A stretch of DNA of 64,000 nt from Pseudomonas fluorescens (GTDB lineage Bacteria; Pseudomonadota; Gammaproteobacteria; Pseudomonadales; Pseudomonadaceae). The position numbers were made by a program, and so were the translations under genes. This document shows positions 43,226 through 50,793 of this stretch, piece by piece (within the stretch, counting starts at the first letter, position 1; every line of letters begins with the position of its first letter). The notes under the pieces are model-generated. The model ran no database searches. It worked only from the letters and a program-made list of their open reading frames with translations, and was not told the DNA's origin. The stretch covers positions 104,645-168,644 of the forward strand of contig NZ_CABVII010000015.1 of NCBI RefSeq assembly GCF_902497995.1, given 5' to 3'.

Positions 43226-43253
43226 TGTAAAAGACCCTCAGAAGAGGGCCTTT
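43226..43253 (-). terminator. Probable terminator after metF
   Basis: On the minus strand AAAGGCCCTC-TTCT-GAGGGTCTTT (10 pairs, one G-U) followed by TACATT; weak T-tract. Confidence 0.65.
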
Positions 43254-43272
43254 GGGTGTGGCGTGGATACTA

Positions 43273-44118
43273 TCAGCGCGGTAGCTTCAGATTGTTCCAC
43301 ACGGCCAGGCTCGCCTCGGCCTGGTTAAGGGTATAGAAATGCAGCCCCGGTGCCCCGCCCTGCAATAAACGTTCACACATTTCAGTGATAACCTGTTCGC
43401 CGAAACGCTGAATGCTTGCGGTGTCGTCACCATAGGCTTCCAGTTGCTTGCGGATCCAGCGCGGGATTTCCGCACCGCAGGCATCGGAGAACCGCGCCAG
43501 CTTGCTGTAGTTGGTGATCGGCATGATCCCCGGCACGATCGGAATGTTCACACCCATCGCCCGTACACGCTCGACGAAGTAGAAGTAGCTGTCGGCGTTG
43601 AAGAAGTACTGGGTGATCGCACTGTCGGCGCCGGCATTGGCCTTGCGCACGAAGTTGTTCAGATCGTCTTCGAAATTGCGCGCTTGCGGGTGCATTTCCG
43701 GGTAGGCGGCGACTTCGATGTGGAAATGATCGCCGGTCTCTTCACGAATGAATTCAACCAGGTCATTGGCGTGGCGCATTTCACCGCTGGCCATGCCCAT
43801 GCCCGAAGGCAGGTCACCGCGCAGGGCAACGATACGGGTGATGCCGGCTGCCTTGTATTGCTTGAGCAGGCCGCGCAGGTCGTCCTTGCTGTCGCCAACG
43901 CAGGACAGATGCGGTGCGGCAGGCACTTTGACTTCGCTTTCGAGCTGCAGCACGGTGTTGAGCGTTCGATCACGGGTCGAACCGCCAGCGCCATAGGTGC
44001 AGGAGAAGAAATCGGGGTTGTACGTAGCCAGCTGGCGAGCAGTGGCGAGCAGCTTTTCATGCCCAGCATCGGTCTTCGTAGGGAAGAATTCGAAGCTGTA
44101 GCGACGGTCTTGGGACAT
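43273..44118 (-). CDS. metF: 5,10-methylenetetrahydrofolate reductase
   Basis: A 281-residue FAD enzyme that makes 5-methyl-THF for methionine synthesis. Family segments are YSFEFFPTKTDAGHEKL, FFSCTYGAGGSTRDRT, ALRGDLPSGMG, AYPEMHP, and QYFFNADSYFYFVERV. ATG at 44118 is preferred: the AAGGA ribosome binding site lies 7 bases before it, while the alternative ATG at 44124 is too close to it. It follows ahcY on the same strand after a REP pair, so both are probably controlled by the SAH riboswitch upstream of ahcY. Confidence 0.95.
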   Translation of the reverse strand: MSQDRRYSFEFFPTKTDAGHEKLLATARQLATYNPDFFSCTYGAGGSTRDRTLNTVLQLESEVKVPAAPHLSCVGDSKDDLRGLLKQYKAAGITRIVALRGDLPSGMGMASGEMRHANDLVEFIREETGDHFHIEVAAYPEMHPQARNFEDDLNNFVRKANAGADSAITQYFFNADSYFYFVERVRAMGVNIPIVPGIMPITNYSKLARFSDACGAEIPRWIRKQLEAYGDDTASIQRFGEQVITEMCERLLQGGAPGLHFYTLNQAEASLAVWNNLKLPR

Positions 44119-44165
44119 GGTCATATCCTTGGAAGCACATAAGCCTTGCAGGCTTGCGCATCCCA

Positions 44166-44260
44166 ATGTGGGAGCGGGCTTGCTCGCGAAAGCGGTGGGT
44201 CAGTCAACATTAATGTTGAATGATAAATCGCCTTCGCGAGCAAGCCCGCTCCCACAAGGG
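44166..44260. repeat. REP pair inside ahcY-metF
   Basis: AATGTGGGAGCGGGCTTGCT ... AGCAAGCCCGCTCCCACA, in the spacer between ahcY and metF; may trim or stabilise the transcript there. Confidence 0.88.
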
Positions 44261-44280
44261 AGAGCAGGCAGCAGGTCCGA

Positions 44281-45690
44281 TCAGTAGCGGTAAGCGTGCG
44301 GCTTGAACGGGCCTTCGACGGTCACGCCGATGTAGTCGGCCTGGGTCTTGGTCAGTTGAGTAACCACGCCGCCGAAACCGCGGACCATTTCCAGGGCCAC
44401 TTCTTCGTCGAGTTTCTTCGGCAGTACTTCAACCGTCAGGCGCTCGGCTTTCTGGGCTGGCGACAGGTCGGCGTACTTCTGGCCGAACAGGAAGATCTGC
44501 GCCAGCACCTGGTTGGCGAACGAACCGTCCATGATGCGGCTCGGGTGGCCAGTGGCGTTGCCCAGGTTAACCAGGCGGCCTTCGGCCAGCAGGATCAGGT
44601 AGTCGTCGTTCTGGGCATCGAATGCGCCAGGACCGGTACGGTGGATCTTGTGAACCTGAGGCTTCACTTCTTCCCATGCCCAGTTCTTGCGCATGAAAGC
44701 GGTGTCGATTTCGTTGTCGAAGTGACCGATGTTGCAGACAACGGCGCGCTTCTTCAGGGCCTTGAGCATGTTTGCATCGCAAACATTGACGTTGCCGGTG
44801 GTGGTCACGATCAGGTCGATCTTGCCCAGCAGTGCTTTGTCGATGCTGGCTTCGGTGCCGTTGTTGATCCCGTCGATGAACGGCGAAACCAGCTCGTAAC
44901 CGTCCATGCAGGCCTGCATGGCGCAGATCGGGTCGACTTCGGAGACTTTAACGATCATGCCTTCCTGACGCAGGGACTGGGCCGAACCCTTGCCCACGTC
45001 ACCGTAACCAATGACCAGCGCTTGCTTGCCGGACAACAGGTGGTCGGTGCCTCGCTTGATCGCGTCGTTCAGGCTGTGACGGCAGCCGTACTTGTTGTCG
45101 TTCTTGCTCTTGGTCACCGAGTCGTTGACGTTGATGGCCGGGATTTTCAGCTCGCCCTTGGCCAGCATGTCCAGCAGGCGGTGGACGCCAGTGGTGGTTT
45201 CTTCGGTCACGCCGTGGACGCGGTCCAGGATCGCCGGGTACTTCTTGTGCAGCAGCTCGGTCAGGTCGCCGCCGTCGTCGAGGATCATGTTGGCATCCCA
45301 AGGCGCGCCATCCTTGAGGATGGTTTGCTCCAGGCACCACTCGTACTCTGCTTCTGTCTCGCCTTTCCAGGCGAAAACCGCGATGCCGGCCGCAGCGATA
45401 GCGGCAGCGGCCTGGTCCTGAGTCGAGAAAATGTTGCAGGACGACCAACGCACTTCGGCACCCAGGGCAACCAGGGTTTCGATCAGCACGGCAGTCTGAA
45501 TGGTCATGTGGATGCAGCCGAGGATCTTCGCGCCTTTGAGCGGCTGCTCACCGGCGTACTTGCGGCGCAGACCCATCAGGGCTGGCATTTCGGATTCGGC
45601 GATGATGGTTTCGCGACGGCCCCAGGCAGCCAGGGACATGTCGGCGACTTTGTAATCGTTAAAATCTGCAGGCGTGATAACAGCGCTCAT
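44281..45690 (-). CDS. ahcY: S-adenosylhomocysteine hydrolase
   Basis: A 469-residue NAD-dependent enzyme that splits SAH into adenosine and homocysteine, keeping methylation running. Signatures include SSCNIFSTQDQAAAAIA, NVNDSVTKSKNDNKYGCRHS, the NAD-binding GYGDVGKGSAQSLRQEG and CNIGHFDNEID; the C-terminus KPHAYRY is typical. ATG at 45690 follows GGAGGCTC; the upstream 25 codons lie inside the riboswitch region and are not coding. First gene of the ahcY-metF unit. Confidence 0.97.
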   Translation of the reverse strand: MSAVITPADFNDYKVADMSLAAWGRRETIIAESEMPALMGLRRKYAGEQPLKGAKILGCIHMTIQTAVLIETLVALGAEVRWSSCNIFSTQDQAAAAIAAAGIAVFAWKGETEAEYEWCLEQTILKDGAPWDANMILDDGGDLTELLHKKYPAILDRVHGVTEETTTGVHRLLDMLAKGELKIPAINVNDSVTKSKNDNKYGCRHSLNDAIKRGTDHLLSGKQALVIGYGDVGKGSAQSLRQEGMIVKVSEVDPICAMQACMDGYELVSPFIDGINNGTEASIDKALLGKIDLIVTTTGNVNVCDANMLKALKKRAVVCNIGHFDNEIDTAFMRKNWAWEEVKPQVHKIHRTGPGAFDAQNDDYLILLAEGRLVNLGNATGHPSRIMDGSFANQVLAQIFLFGQKYADLSPAQKAERLTVEVLPKKLDEEVALEMVRGFGGVVTQLTKTQADYIGVTVEGPFKPHAYRY

Positions 45691-45719
45691 GATGAGCCTC
45701 CATTCGTAATGTATGCGAA

Positions 45720-45813
45720 TGGGCGCCGTTGTGCGTTTAGTGTCCAGCCAGTGAAGGCCAGGCAACGCCCCATCCGAGCCTGACAGGTCTAGCCTGCTGC
45801 AGCGCCCCTCGGA
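45720..45813 (-). promoter_or_regulatory. S-adenosylhomocysteine (SAH) riboswitch
   Basis: On the minus strand CCGAGGGGCGCUGCAGC begins the aptamer, followed by hairpin CAGG-CUAGA-CCUG, then AGGCUCGG and, after a variable hairpin, ACGGCGCCC. GGGCGC pairs with GCGCCC (P1) and CCGAG with CUCGG (pseudoknot), which is the consensus of the SAH riboswitch known upstream of ahcY in Pseudomonas. The closing GGCGCCC lies about 30 bases before the ahcY start, near the ribosome binding site. Binding of SAH is expected to turn expression on. Confidence 0.93.
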
Positions 45814-45824
45814 CAGGTGGCGGG

Positions 45825-45854
45825 AAAACGGTAGCGAGTGAAAGTTACCGTTTT
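45825..45854. promoter_or_regulatory. Inverted repeat in the ahcY leader
   Basis: AAAACGGTA and TACCGTTTT, exact 9-bp arms 12 bases apart, between the -10 box and the riboswitch. It could be an operator or a 5' stabilising hairpin of the mRNA. Confidence 0.55.
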
Positions 45855-45866
45855 GAAACGGGGGCG

Positions 45867-45894
45867 ATTATAGCGGGCTATGCTGATCTTCCAA
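45867..45894 (-). promoter_or_regulatory. Sigma-70 promoter for ahcY-metF
   Basis: On the minus strand TTGGAA (45889-45894), 16-base spacer, TATAAT (45867-45872). Perfect -10 box and 4/6 match at -35. Transcription would start near 45860, leaving a 170-base leader that includes the riboswitch. Confidence 0.75.
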
Positions 45895-46014
45895 AGCCTT
45901 TCTGTTGGTCAATGTCTGAACGGTAATCGAGGCCATAGGCGATGCTCAATAGAGCCCTGGCCCGGGCTCTGCGATGATGGCTGGCATCAATCGGCAAGAC
46001 GGTCAGGAGTGAAT

Positions 46015-46407
46015 ATGAATTTCCACACCCGCAAATGGGTAAAACCCGAAGACCTCAACCCCAACGGCACGCTGTTCGGCGGCAGCCTGTTGCGCTGGCT
46101 CGACGAAGAAGCGGCGATCTACGCCATCGTTCAGCTGGGCAATCAGCGCGTGGTCACCAAGTACATTTCCGAAATCAACTTCGTCAGCGCCTCGCGCCAG
46201 GGCGACATCATCGAACTGGGCATTACCGCCACCGAATTCGGTCGCACCTCGATCACCCTGCAGTGCGAAGTGCGGAACAAGATCACCCGCAAAAGCATCC
46301 TGACGGTGGACAAGATCGTCTTCGTCAATCTGGGTGAAGACGGCTTGCCCGCGCCCCACGGCCAGACCGAGATCAAGTACGTCAAAGATCAGTTTAACGA
46401 TGAGTAA
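46015..46407 (+). CDS. Acyl-CoA thioesterase (hotdog fold, YciA-like)
   Basis: A 130-residue single-hotdog protein that hydrolyses acyl-CoA thioesters. The catalytic region is PNGTLFGGSLLRWLDEEAA, followed by VSASRQGDIIELG and TRKSILTVDKIVFVNL. ATG at 46015 follows AGGAGTGAAT. It is divergent from ahcY; 45 further upstream codons are rejected because they overlap the ahcY promoter. Chain-length preference is not predictable. Confidence 0.88.
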   Translation: MNFHTRKWVKPEDLNPNGTLFGGSLLRWLDEEAAIYAIVQLGNQRVVTKYISEINFVSASRQGDIIELGITATEFGRTSITLQCEVRNKITRKSILTVDKIVFVNLGEDGLPAPHGQTEIKYVKDQFNDE

Positions 46408-46415
46408 TGCGAGTC

Positions 46416-46502
46416 CGTAGGAGCGAGGCTTGCCCGCGAAAGCGTCATCAGCGTCACCGCAAAACCCAGTTGCTATCATCGCCAGCAAGCCGGCTCCTAC
46501 AG
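46416..46502. repeat. REP pair, mixed types
   Basis: Left arm GTAGGAGCGAGGCTTGCCCG, right arm CGCCAGCAAGCCGGCTCCTAC; the two arms belong to different subtypes. Between the thioesterase and channel genes. Confidence 0.85.
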
Positions 46503-46586
46503 AATCCGGCTTGTTTGCGCGAACAGTGAACAGCTCCGAACCCAGCATGTCGTACCTACATGACACGCCACCGGTTCCGGAGCCCT

Positions 46587-47474
46587 ATGGACACGCAAAA
46601 AGACGGCAAGACCCCGAACCTCTCGGCGCAAGAGAAGAAGGAAGTCGACAAGAGCCAGCCACCCCGCGCCGCGGTACTGCACGAAATCATCCGAACCCAG
46701 GGCGACCTGGAGCTCGAGCGCAGCGTCGCCGCCCTGTGGTGGTCGGCCCTGGCCGCCGGCTTGACCATGGGTCTGTCGCTGATGGCCATGGGCTTGCTCA
46801 ACTCCCGCCTGCCGGATGGCGAAGGCTTCAAGGTGATTGCCAGTTTCGGTTACTGCGCAGGCTTCCTGGCAGTGATTCTCGCCCGTCAGCAATTGTTCAC
46901 CGAGAACACCCTGACCGCTGTGCTGCCGGTCATGACCAAGCCCACATTGAACAATTTCGGGCGATTGCTGCGTCTGTGGTCGGTGGTGCTGGTGGGCAAC
47001 CTCTGCGGCACGATACTGGTGGCGTATGTGATGCTGCACCTGCCGATTTTCGACAGCAAGACCGATCTGGCCTTCCTCGATATCGGTCGCAAGATCATGG
47101 AGAACGACGCCAGCCAGATGTTCGCCAAGGGCATTGTTTCGGGGTGGATGATCGCGACCATGGTCTGGATGATCCCGTCCATGGAGAGTGCCAAGATGTG
47201 GATCATCATCCTCATCACCTACCTGATGGCGCTGGGGGACTTCACCCACATCGTGGTCGGTTCGGCCGAGGTGTCGTATCTGGTGTTTGCCGGCGAGTTG
47301 CCGTGGAAGGATTTCTGGCTGATATTCGCCGGGCCGACGCTGGTGGGCAATATCATCGGCGGCAGCTTTATCTTCGCGCTGATCAGCCACGCGCAGATTC
47401 GCAGCGAGAGCGGGCCGCCGAAGGAACCTGCGGATCAAGGCCAGGAGCCTGATCCGCGCAAGACCAGAAAATAA
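46587..47474 (+). CDS. Formate/nitrite transporter family protein
   Basis: A 295-residue FNT-type channel protein with six helices. SVAALWWSALAAGLTMGLSL starts the first; GYCAGFLAVILARQQLFTENT holds the conserved FTEN motif; GNLCGTILVAYVM and FTHIVVGSAEVSYLVF follow. The N-terminal 40 residues are polar and charged (MDTQKDGKTPNLSAQEKKE). FNT members conduct formate, nitrite or similar anions; the substrate here is unknown. ATG at 46587 follows GGAGCCCT. Its stop codon directly abuts that of the convergent antiporter gene. Confidence 0.88.
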   Translation: MDTQKDGKTPNLSAQEKKEVDKSQPPRAAVLHEIIRTQGDLELERSVAALWWSALAAGLTMGLSLMAMGLLNSRLPDGEGFKVIASFGYCAGFLAVILARQQLFTENTLTAVLPVMTKPTLNNFGRLLRLWSVVLVGNLCGTILVAYVMLHLPIFDSKTDLAFLDIGRKIMENDASQMFAKGIVSGWMIATMVWMIPSMESAKMWIIILITYLMALGDFTHIVVGSAEVSYLVFAGELPWKDFWLIFAGPTLVGNIIGGSFIFALISHAQIRSESGPPKEPADQGQEPDPRKTRK

Positions 47475-48740
47475 TCAGTGATGCCCGGCCTGTGCCGTTG
47501 GCGCAGGCTCGTCACGGGTGACATGTTTGACCAGCTTGCCGATGCTCAAGCCCTGCAACAGGATCGACGACAGCACCACGATGTAGGTAATGCTCAGCAG
47601 CAAATCGCGCTCGGGACCCAGCGGCAGGGCCAGGGCCAGCGCCACCGAAACACCCCCGCGCAAACCACCCCAGGTCAGGATCCGGATTGTTCCGCGCGGC
47701 ACGGTGCGCCAGCGTCGCAGCAATACGATGGCCGGCGCCACGGTCAGCAGGCGCGACAGCAGAATCGCCAATGCCAGCAGACTCGCGGCCAGCACATGCA
47801 GCCAGTTGAACGGCAACAGCAGCAGCTCCATGCCGATCAGGGCGAACAGCAGGGCGTTGAGCATGTCGTCGAGCAGTTCCCAGAAACCGTCCAGGTATTT
47901 GCGGGTCATGTCGTTCATCGCCAGGTTGCGGCCCAGGTTACCGATGATCAGCCCGGCGACCACCATCGCGATCGGCGCCGAAACGTGCAGCTCCGAAGCC
48001 ATGGCCGAGCCACCGATCACCAGCGCCAGGGTCAGCATGACCTCGATCTGGTGCTGCTCGATGCTCTTGATCATCAGGTACACCAGATAGCCGATCAGCC
48101 CACCAAACAGCACGCCGCCAATCGCCTCGTGGGCGAACAGCATGGCTGTGGCGCCGATGGTCGGGGTTTCGCCCAGTTGCGCGATGCCCAACAGCACGGT
48201 GAACACCACCACTGCCGTGCCATCGTTGAACAGCGACTCGCCGACGATGGTGGTTTTCAGTGGTTTGGACGCATTGGCGGTCCGTAGCACACCGAGTACC
48301 GCGATCGGATCGGTGGGGGAGATCAACGCACCGAACAACAGGCAATAGAGAAAGCTTACGTGCCAGCCAAACAGGGCAAAAATGTAGTAAGCCAGGCTGC
48401 CGATCACGGCGGTGGCAATCAACACACCGAAAGTCGCCAGCAGGCCGATCGGCCAGCGGTAGCTGCGCAGGTCATTCAAGTTGACGTGCAGGGCACCGGC
48501 GAACAGCAGGAAGGACAGCATCCAGTTCATCAACAGATCGCCGAAGTCGATCTGGCCGATCAACTGTTGCACTCGTTCTTCCAGACCCGGATAGCCGATA
48601 AGGCTCAGGCCTTGCAGCAACAGGGAGAACATCAGCGCAGTGACCATGACCCCGATGGTCGGGGGCAGGCCGATGAAGCGGAAATTCACGTAGGTGAGGA
48701 GCGAGGTGAGGCAGATAAACGCAGCGACGAGTTCAAGCAT
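47475..48740 (-). CDS. CPA1-type Na+/H+ antiporter
   Basis: A 421-residue membrane protein with about 12 helices. Family marks are GALISPTDPIAVLGVLR and GESLFNDGTAVVVFTVLLG (the ND motif of the NhaP/CPA1 exchangers), and WGGLRGGVSVALALALPLG near the C-terminus. It exchanges Na+ or K+ for protons across the inner membrane. ATG at 48740 follows AAGGACCCC; the 29 codons upstream overlap a repeat and are rejected. The C-terminal hydrophilic tail is short, so no RCK/TrkA domain is fused. Confidence 0.9.
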   Translation of the reverse strand: MLELVAAFICLTSLLTYVNFRFIGLPPTIGVMVTALMFSLLLQGLSLIGYPGLEERVQQLIGQIDFGDLLMNWMLSFLLFAGALHVNLNDLRSYRWPIGLLATFGVLIATAVIGSLAYYIFALFGWHVSFLYCLLFGALISPTDPIAVLGVLRTANASKPLKTTIVGESLFNDGTAVVVFTVLLGIAQLGETPTIGATAMLFAHEAIGGVLFGGLIGYLVYLMIKSIEQHQIEVMLTLALVIGGSAMASELHVSAPIAMVVAGLIIGNLGRNLAMNDMTRKYLDGFWELLDDMLNALLFALIGMELLLLPFNWLHVLAASLLALAILLSRLLTVAPAIVLLRRWRTVPRGTIRILTWGGLRGGVSVALALALPLGPERDLLLSITYIVVLSSILLQGLSIGKLVKHVTRDEPAPTAQAGHH

Positions 48741-48797
48741 CCGGGGTCCTTGGATGGGAGGTGGATTGGTTTTTTTGGCAGTTGCACCGTGTGAGCT

Positions 48798-48901
48798 TCT
48801 TCGCCGGCAAGCCGGTCTCGCTCCCACCTATGATCTCGGTCGTTTACAAATCTTGTATTCGCTGAAGATCAACTGTAGGAGCGAGGCTTGCCCGCGAAAG
48901 C
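48798..48901. repeat. REP pair, imperfect
   Basis: CTTCGCCGGCAAGCCGGTCTCGCTCCCAC is a diverged left arm; GTAGGAGCGAGGCTTGCCCG is the right arm. Confidence 0.75.
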
Positions 48902-48983
48902 AATGTCATTGGCGACGCAACGATTCAGCCGGACACATTGACCGCAGCCGCACCCCGACGTTGCAGATGGATGAAGAAAAGTG

Positions 48984-49075
48984 CCGCCCGCCGTCAGACC
49001 GACCCCAAACAACAGCAGCATGATCGTCACCCCATGGGGGCTGACGCCGGTGATGTCCTGCAAAATAGGTCTTGA
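48984..49075 (-). pseudogene. Fragment of an MFS transporter gene
   Basis: About 30 codons read RPILQDITGVSPHGVTIML then LLFGVGLTAGG. This matches the stretch around helix 7-8 of drug/arabinose-efflux MFS proteins, where APILQ-x-x-TGVSP is followed by a LLFG-x-GLT helix. Sequence on both sides does not continue the similarity, and no start codon or stop in a proper place exists. It is a decay remnant of a lost transporter gene. Confidence 0.6.
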
Positions 49076-49230
49076 CGCTTTGATCAGGCATACGCATGCC
49101 GATGACCGTTCTCGACGAGAGCGGGCGGTGGCAGGAATTATTGGAATTAGTCTGTGCGCAACTGAGTGCGGCGTGGTCGCTTGCAGTATAAACAGCTGTG
49201 GACATATGGCGAATCACTCCGCCCGAACCC

Positions 49231-49350
49231 TGTAGGAGCAAGCTTGCTCGCGATGGACGTCAACGATAACGCGTGTTTTTCTGCTTAAACGCGGTGTCCT
49301 GGCGTTTTTCGCTGCGATGCGGCGATCGGACAAGCCAGCTCCTACAGGGG
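49231..49350. repeat. REP pair, imperfect, long-form right arm
   Basis: Left TGTAGGAGCAAGCTTGCTCG; right GCTGCGATGCGGCGATCGGA followed by CAAGCCAGCTCCTACAG, which carries the extra block. Ends 28 bases before the EamA gene. Confidence 0.78.
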
Positions 49351-49377
49351 GGGCGGGGACAACAAAAGGAGTGTGCC

Positions 49378-50211
49378 GTGCTTGCGACGGCTTTGGTGTT
49401 GGTGGCGGCGCTGTTGCACGCGACGTGGAATACCCTGATCAAATTCAGTGCGGAACGCCTGCTGGTGGTGGCCTGCATGGACAGTGTGGCAATGCTCTTC
49501 GTCGCGCTGATGCTGCCGTTCGTGGAATGGCCGCCCCTGGACATCTGGCCGTGGATCCTGGCATCGGCGGCGTTCGAACTGCTCTATCGCTATTTGCTGA
49601 TCCAGGCTTATCGGGTGGGCGACCTCGGGCTTGTTTATCCGTTGATGCGTGGCTTGTCGCCATTGGTGGTGCTGGCGCTGACGCTGATATTTGCCGGCGA
49701 GGTGCTGACGAACCAGCAGATTTTCGGAATCCTGCTGATTCCGCTCGGCATGCTTTGCCTGCTTTGGCAGGGCGGTGGCGGTGCACGGCTGCCGTGGTCG
49801 ATGCTGCCGGTGGTGGCATTGATCGGCCTGTGCATCGGCTGCTACACCTTCATCGATGGCCAGGCTTTGCGGCGCTGGTCCCATCCGCTGGACTACCTGG
49901 TCTGGGTTACGTTACTCAGCGCCTGGCCATTTCCATTGCTGGCATGGGTGCGCAAGCGGCCGGCGTTCATGTTGTTCTGGCGGCAACAATGGCGACTGGG
50001 GTTGGCGGTCGGGTTCTGCGTGTTGTTCAGCTACGCTTTGGTGCTGTGGGCGATGCAACTGGGCTCGATTGCCGAAGCGGCGGCATTGCGCGAGATCAGT
50101 GTGATTCTGGTGGTGTTGTTCGGCATGCGTTACCTGAAAGAACCTTTCGGCAGACCGCGGCTCCTAGCCTGTGGGCTGGTGTTGATCGGCATGCTGGTGA
50201 TGAAATTTTGA
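49378..50211 (+). CDS. EamA/DMT family transporter
   Basis: A 277-residue membrane protein with about ten helices in two EamA halves: VLVAALLHATWNTLIKFSAE at the start, YPLMRGLSPLVVLALTLIF, then CIGCYTFIDGQAL and AEAAALREISVILVVLFGM in the second half. Members export amino acids, metabolites or drugs; substrate unknown. The start is GTG at 49378, preceded by AAAGGAGTG, and the 35 upstream codons lie in a REP and are rejected. Confidence 0.87.
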   Translation: MLATALVLVAALLHATWNTLIKFSAERLLVVACMDSVAMLFVALMLPFVEWPPLDIWPWILASAAFELLYRYLLIQAYRVGDLGLVYPLMRGLSPLVVLALTLIFAGEVLTNQQIFGILLIPLGMLCLLWQGGGGARLPWSMLPVVALIGLCIGCYTFIDGQALRRWSHPLDYLVWVTLLSAWPFPLLAWVRKRPAFMLFWRQQWRLGLAVGFCVLFSYALVLWAMQLGSIAEAAALREISVILVVLFGMRYLKEPFGRPRLLACGLVLIGMLVMKF

Positions 50212-50267
50212 CTGGCTCACTGTCGACGCAAGCATCGACGCATCAAACTTGAAGAAGGGATTGCTTT

Positions 50268-50651
50268 ATGACGGTTGCTCTATGGTGCATTTTGATCGCT
50301 ATTTTCCTGCCTTATCTGTGCACGGGCGTGGCCAAGATCAGTGGCGGGTTCGGGTTGAAAGACAACCATGATCCCCGGGATTTCCTCGATTCGCTGGACG
50401 GATTGGGCAGGCGCGCGCATGCGGCGCAACTGAACAGTTTTGAAGTCACCCCGGCATTCGCCGCGGCCGTGATCGTGGCACACCTGGCCGGCAATGCCGA
50501 GCTGGTGACGATCAATGTGCTGGCGGTGTTGTTCATCACCAGCCGGCTGCTGTACATCATTTGCTACCTGGCGGACTGGGCGACTCTGAGATCGTTGGTG
50601 TGGTTTGTGGGGATGGGGTTGATCGTCAGCTTTTTTGTGGTGTCTGTCTGA
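50268..50651 (+). CDS. MAPEG family membrane protein
   Basis: A 127-residue protein with four hydrophobic helices. The MAPEG family pattern (RAHAAQLNSFEVTPAFAAAV, then LLYIICYLADWATLRSLVW) is clear. Eukaryotic members act in eicosanoid and glutathione metabolism; the function of bacterial ones is unknown. ATG at 50268 follows GAAGGGATTGC. It is 56 bases after the EamA gene, possibly in the same transcript. Confidence 0.87.
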   Translation: MTVALWCILIAIFLPYLCTGVAKISGGFGLKDNHDPRDFLDSLDGLGRRAHAAQLNSFEVTPAFAAAVIVAHLAGNAELVTINVLAVLFITSRLLYIICYLADWATLRSLVWFVGMGLIVSFFVVSV

Positions 50652-50676
50652 AAATACGTTGGTGATTGTGCCGGCC

Positions 50677-50770
50677 CCTTCGCGAGCAAGCCCGCTCCCA
50701 CATTTATTCGGTGAACACACTGTTTGGGTGCGCCATAGATCAAATGTGGGAGCGGGCTTGCTCGCGAAAG
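50677..50770. repeat. REP pair
   Basis: CCTTCGCGAGCAAGCCCGCTC ... GTGGGAGCGGGCTTGCTCGCG, between the convergent MAPEG and mltA genes. Confidence 0.88.
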
Positions 50771-50793
50771 CTATCTATCAGCCACAGCAGAAC

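Larger units (their letters stand above)
48741..49377. other. 637-base spacer with REP copies and an MFS remnant
   Basis: Contains a REP pair (48798-48901), a short MFS transporter fragment on the minus strand (48984-49075), and a second, imperfect REP pair (49231-49350). No intact gene was found; the rest shows no convincing coding potential. Confidence 0.7.

Noticed and set aside
44296..45783. 495-codon plus-strand frame opposite ahcY
   Set aside because: Antisense of a highly conserved enzyme; also runs into the SAH riboswitch.
49273..49377. N-terminal extension of the EamA transporter
   Set aside because: Those codons lie in a REP arm and lack hydrophobic character; GTG at 49378 has a good ribosome binding site.
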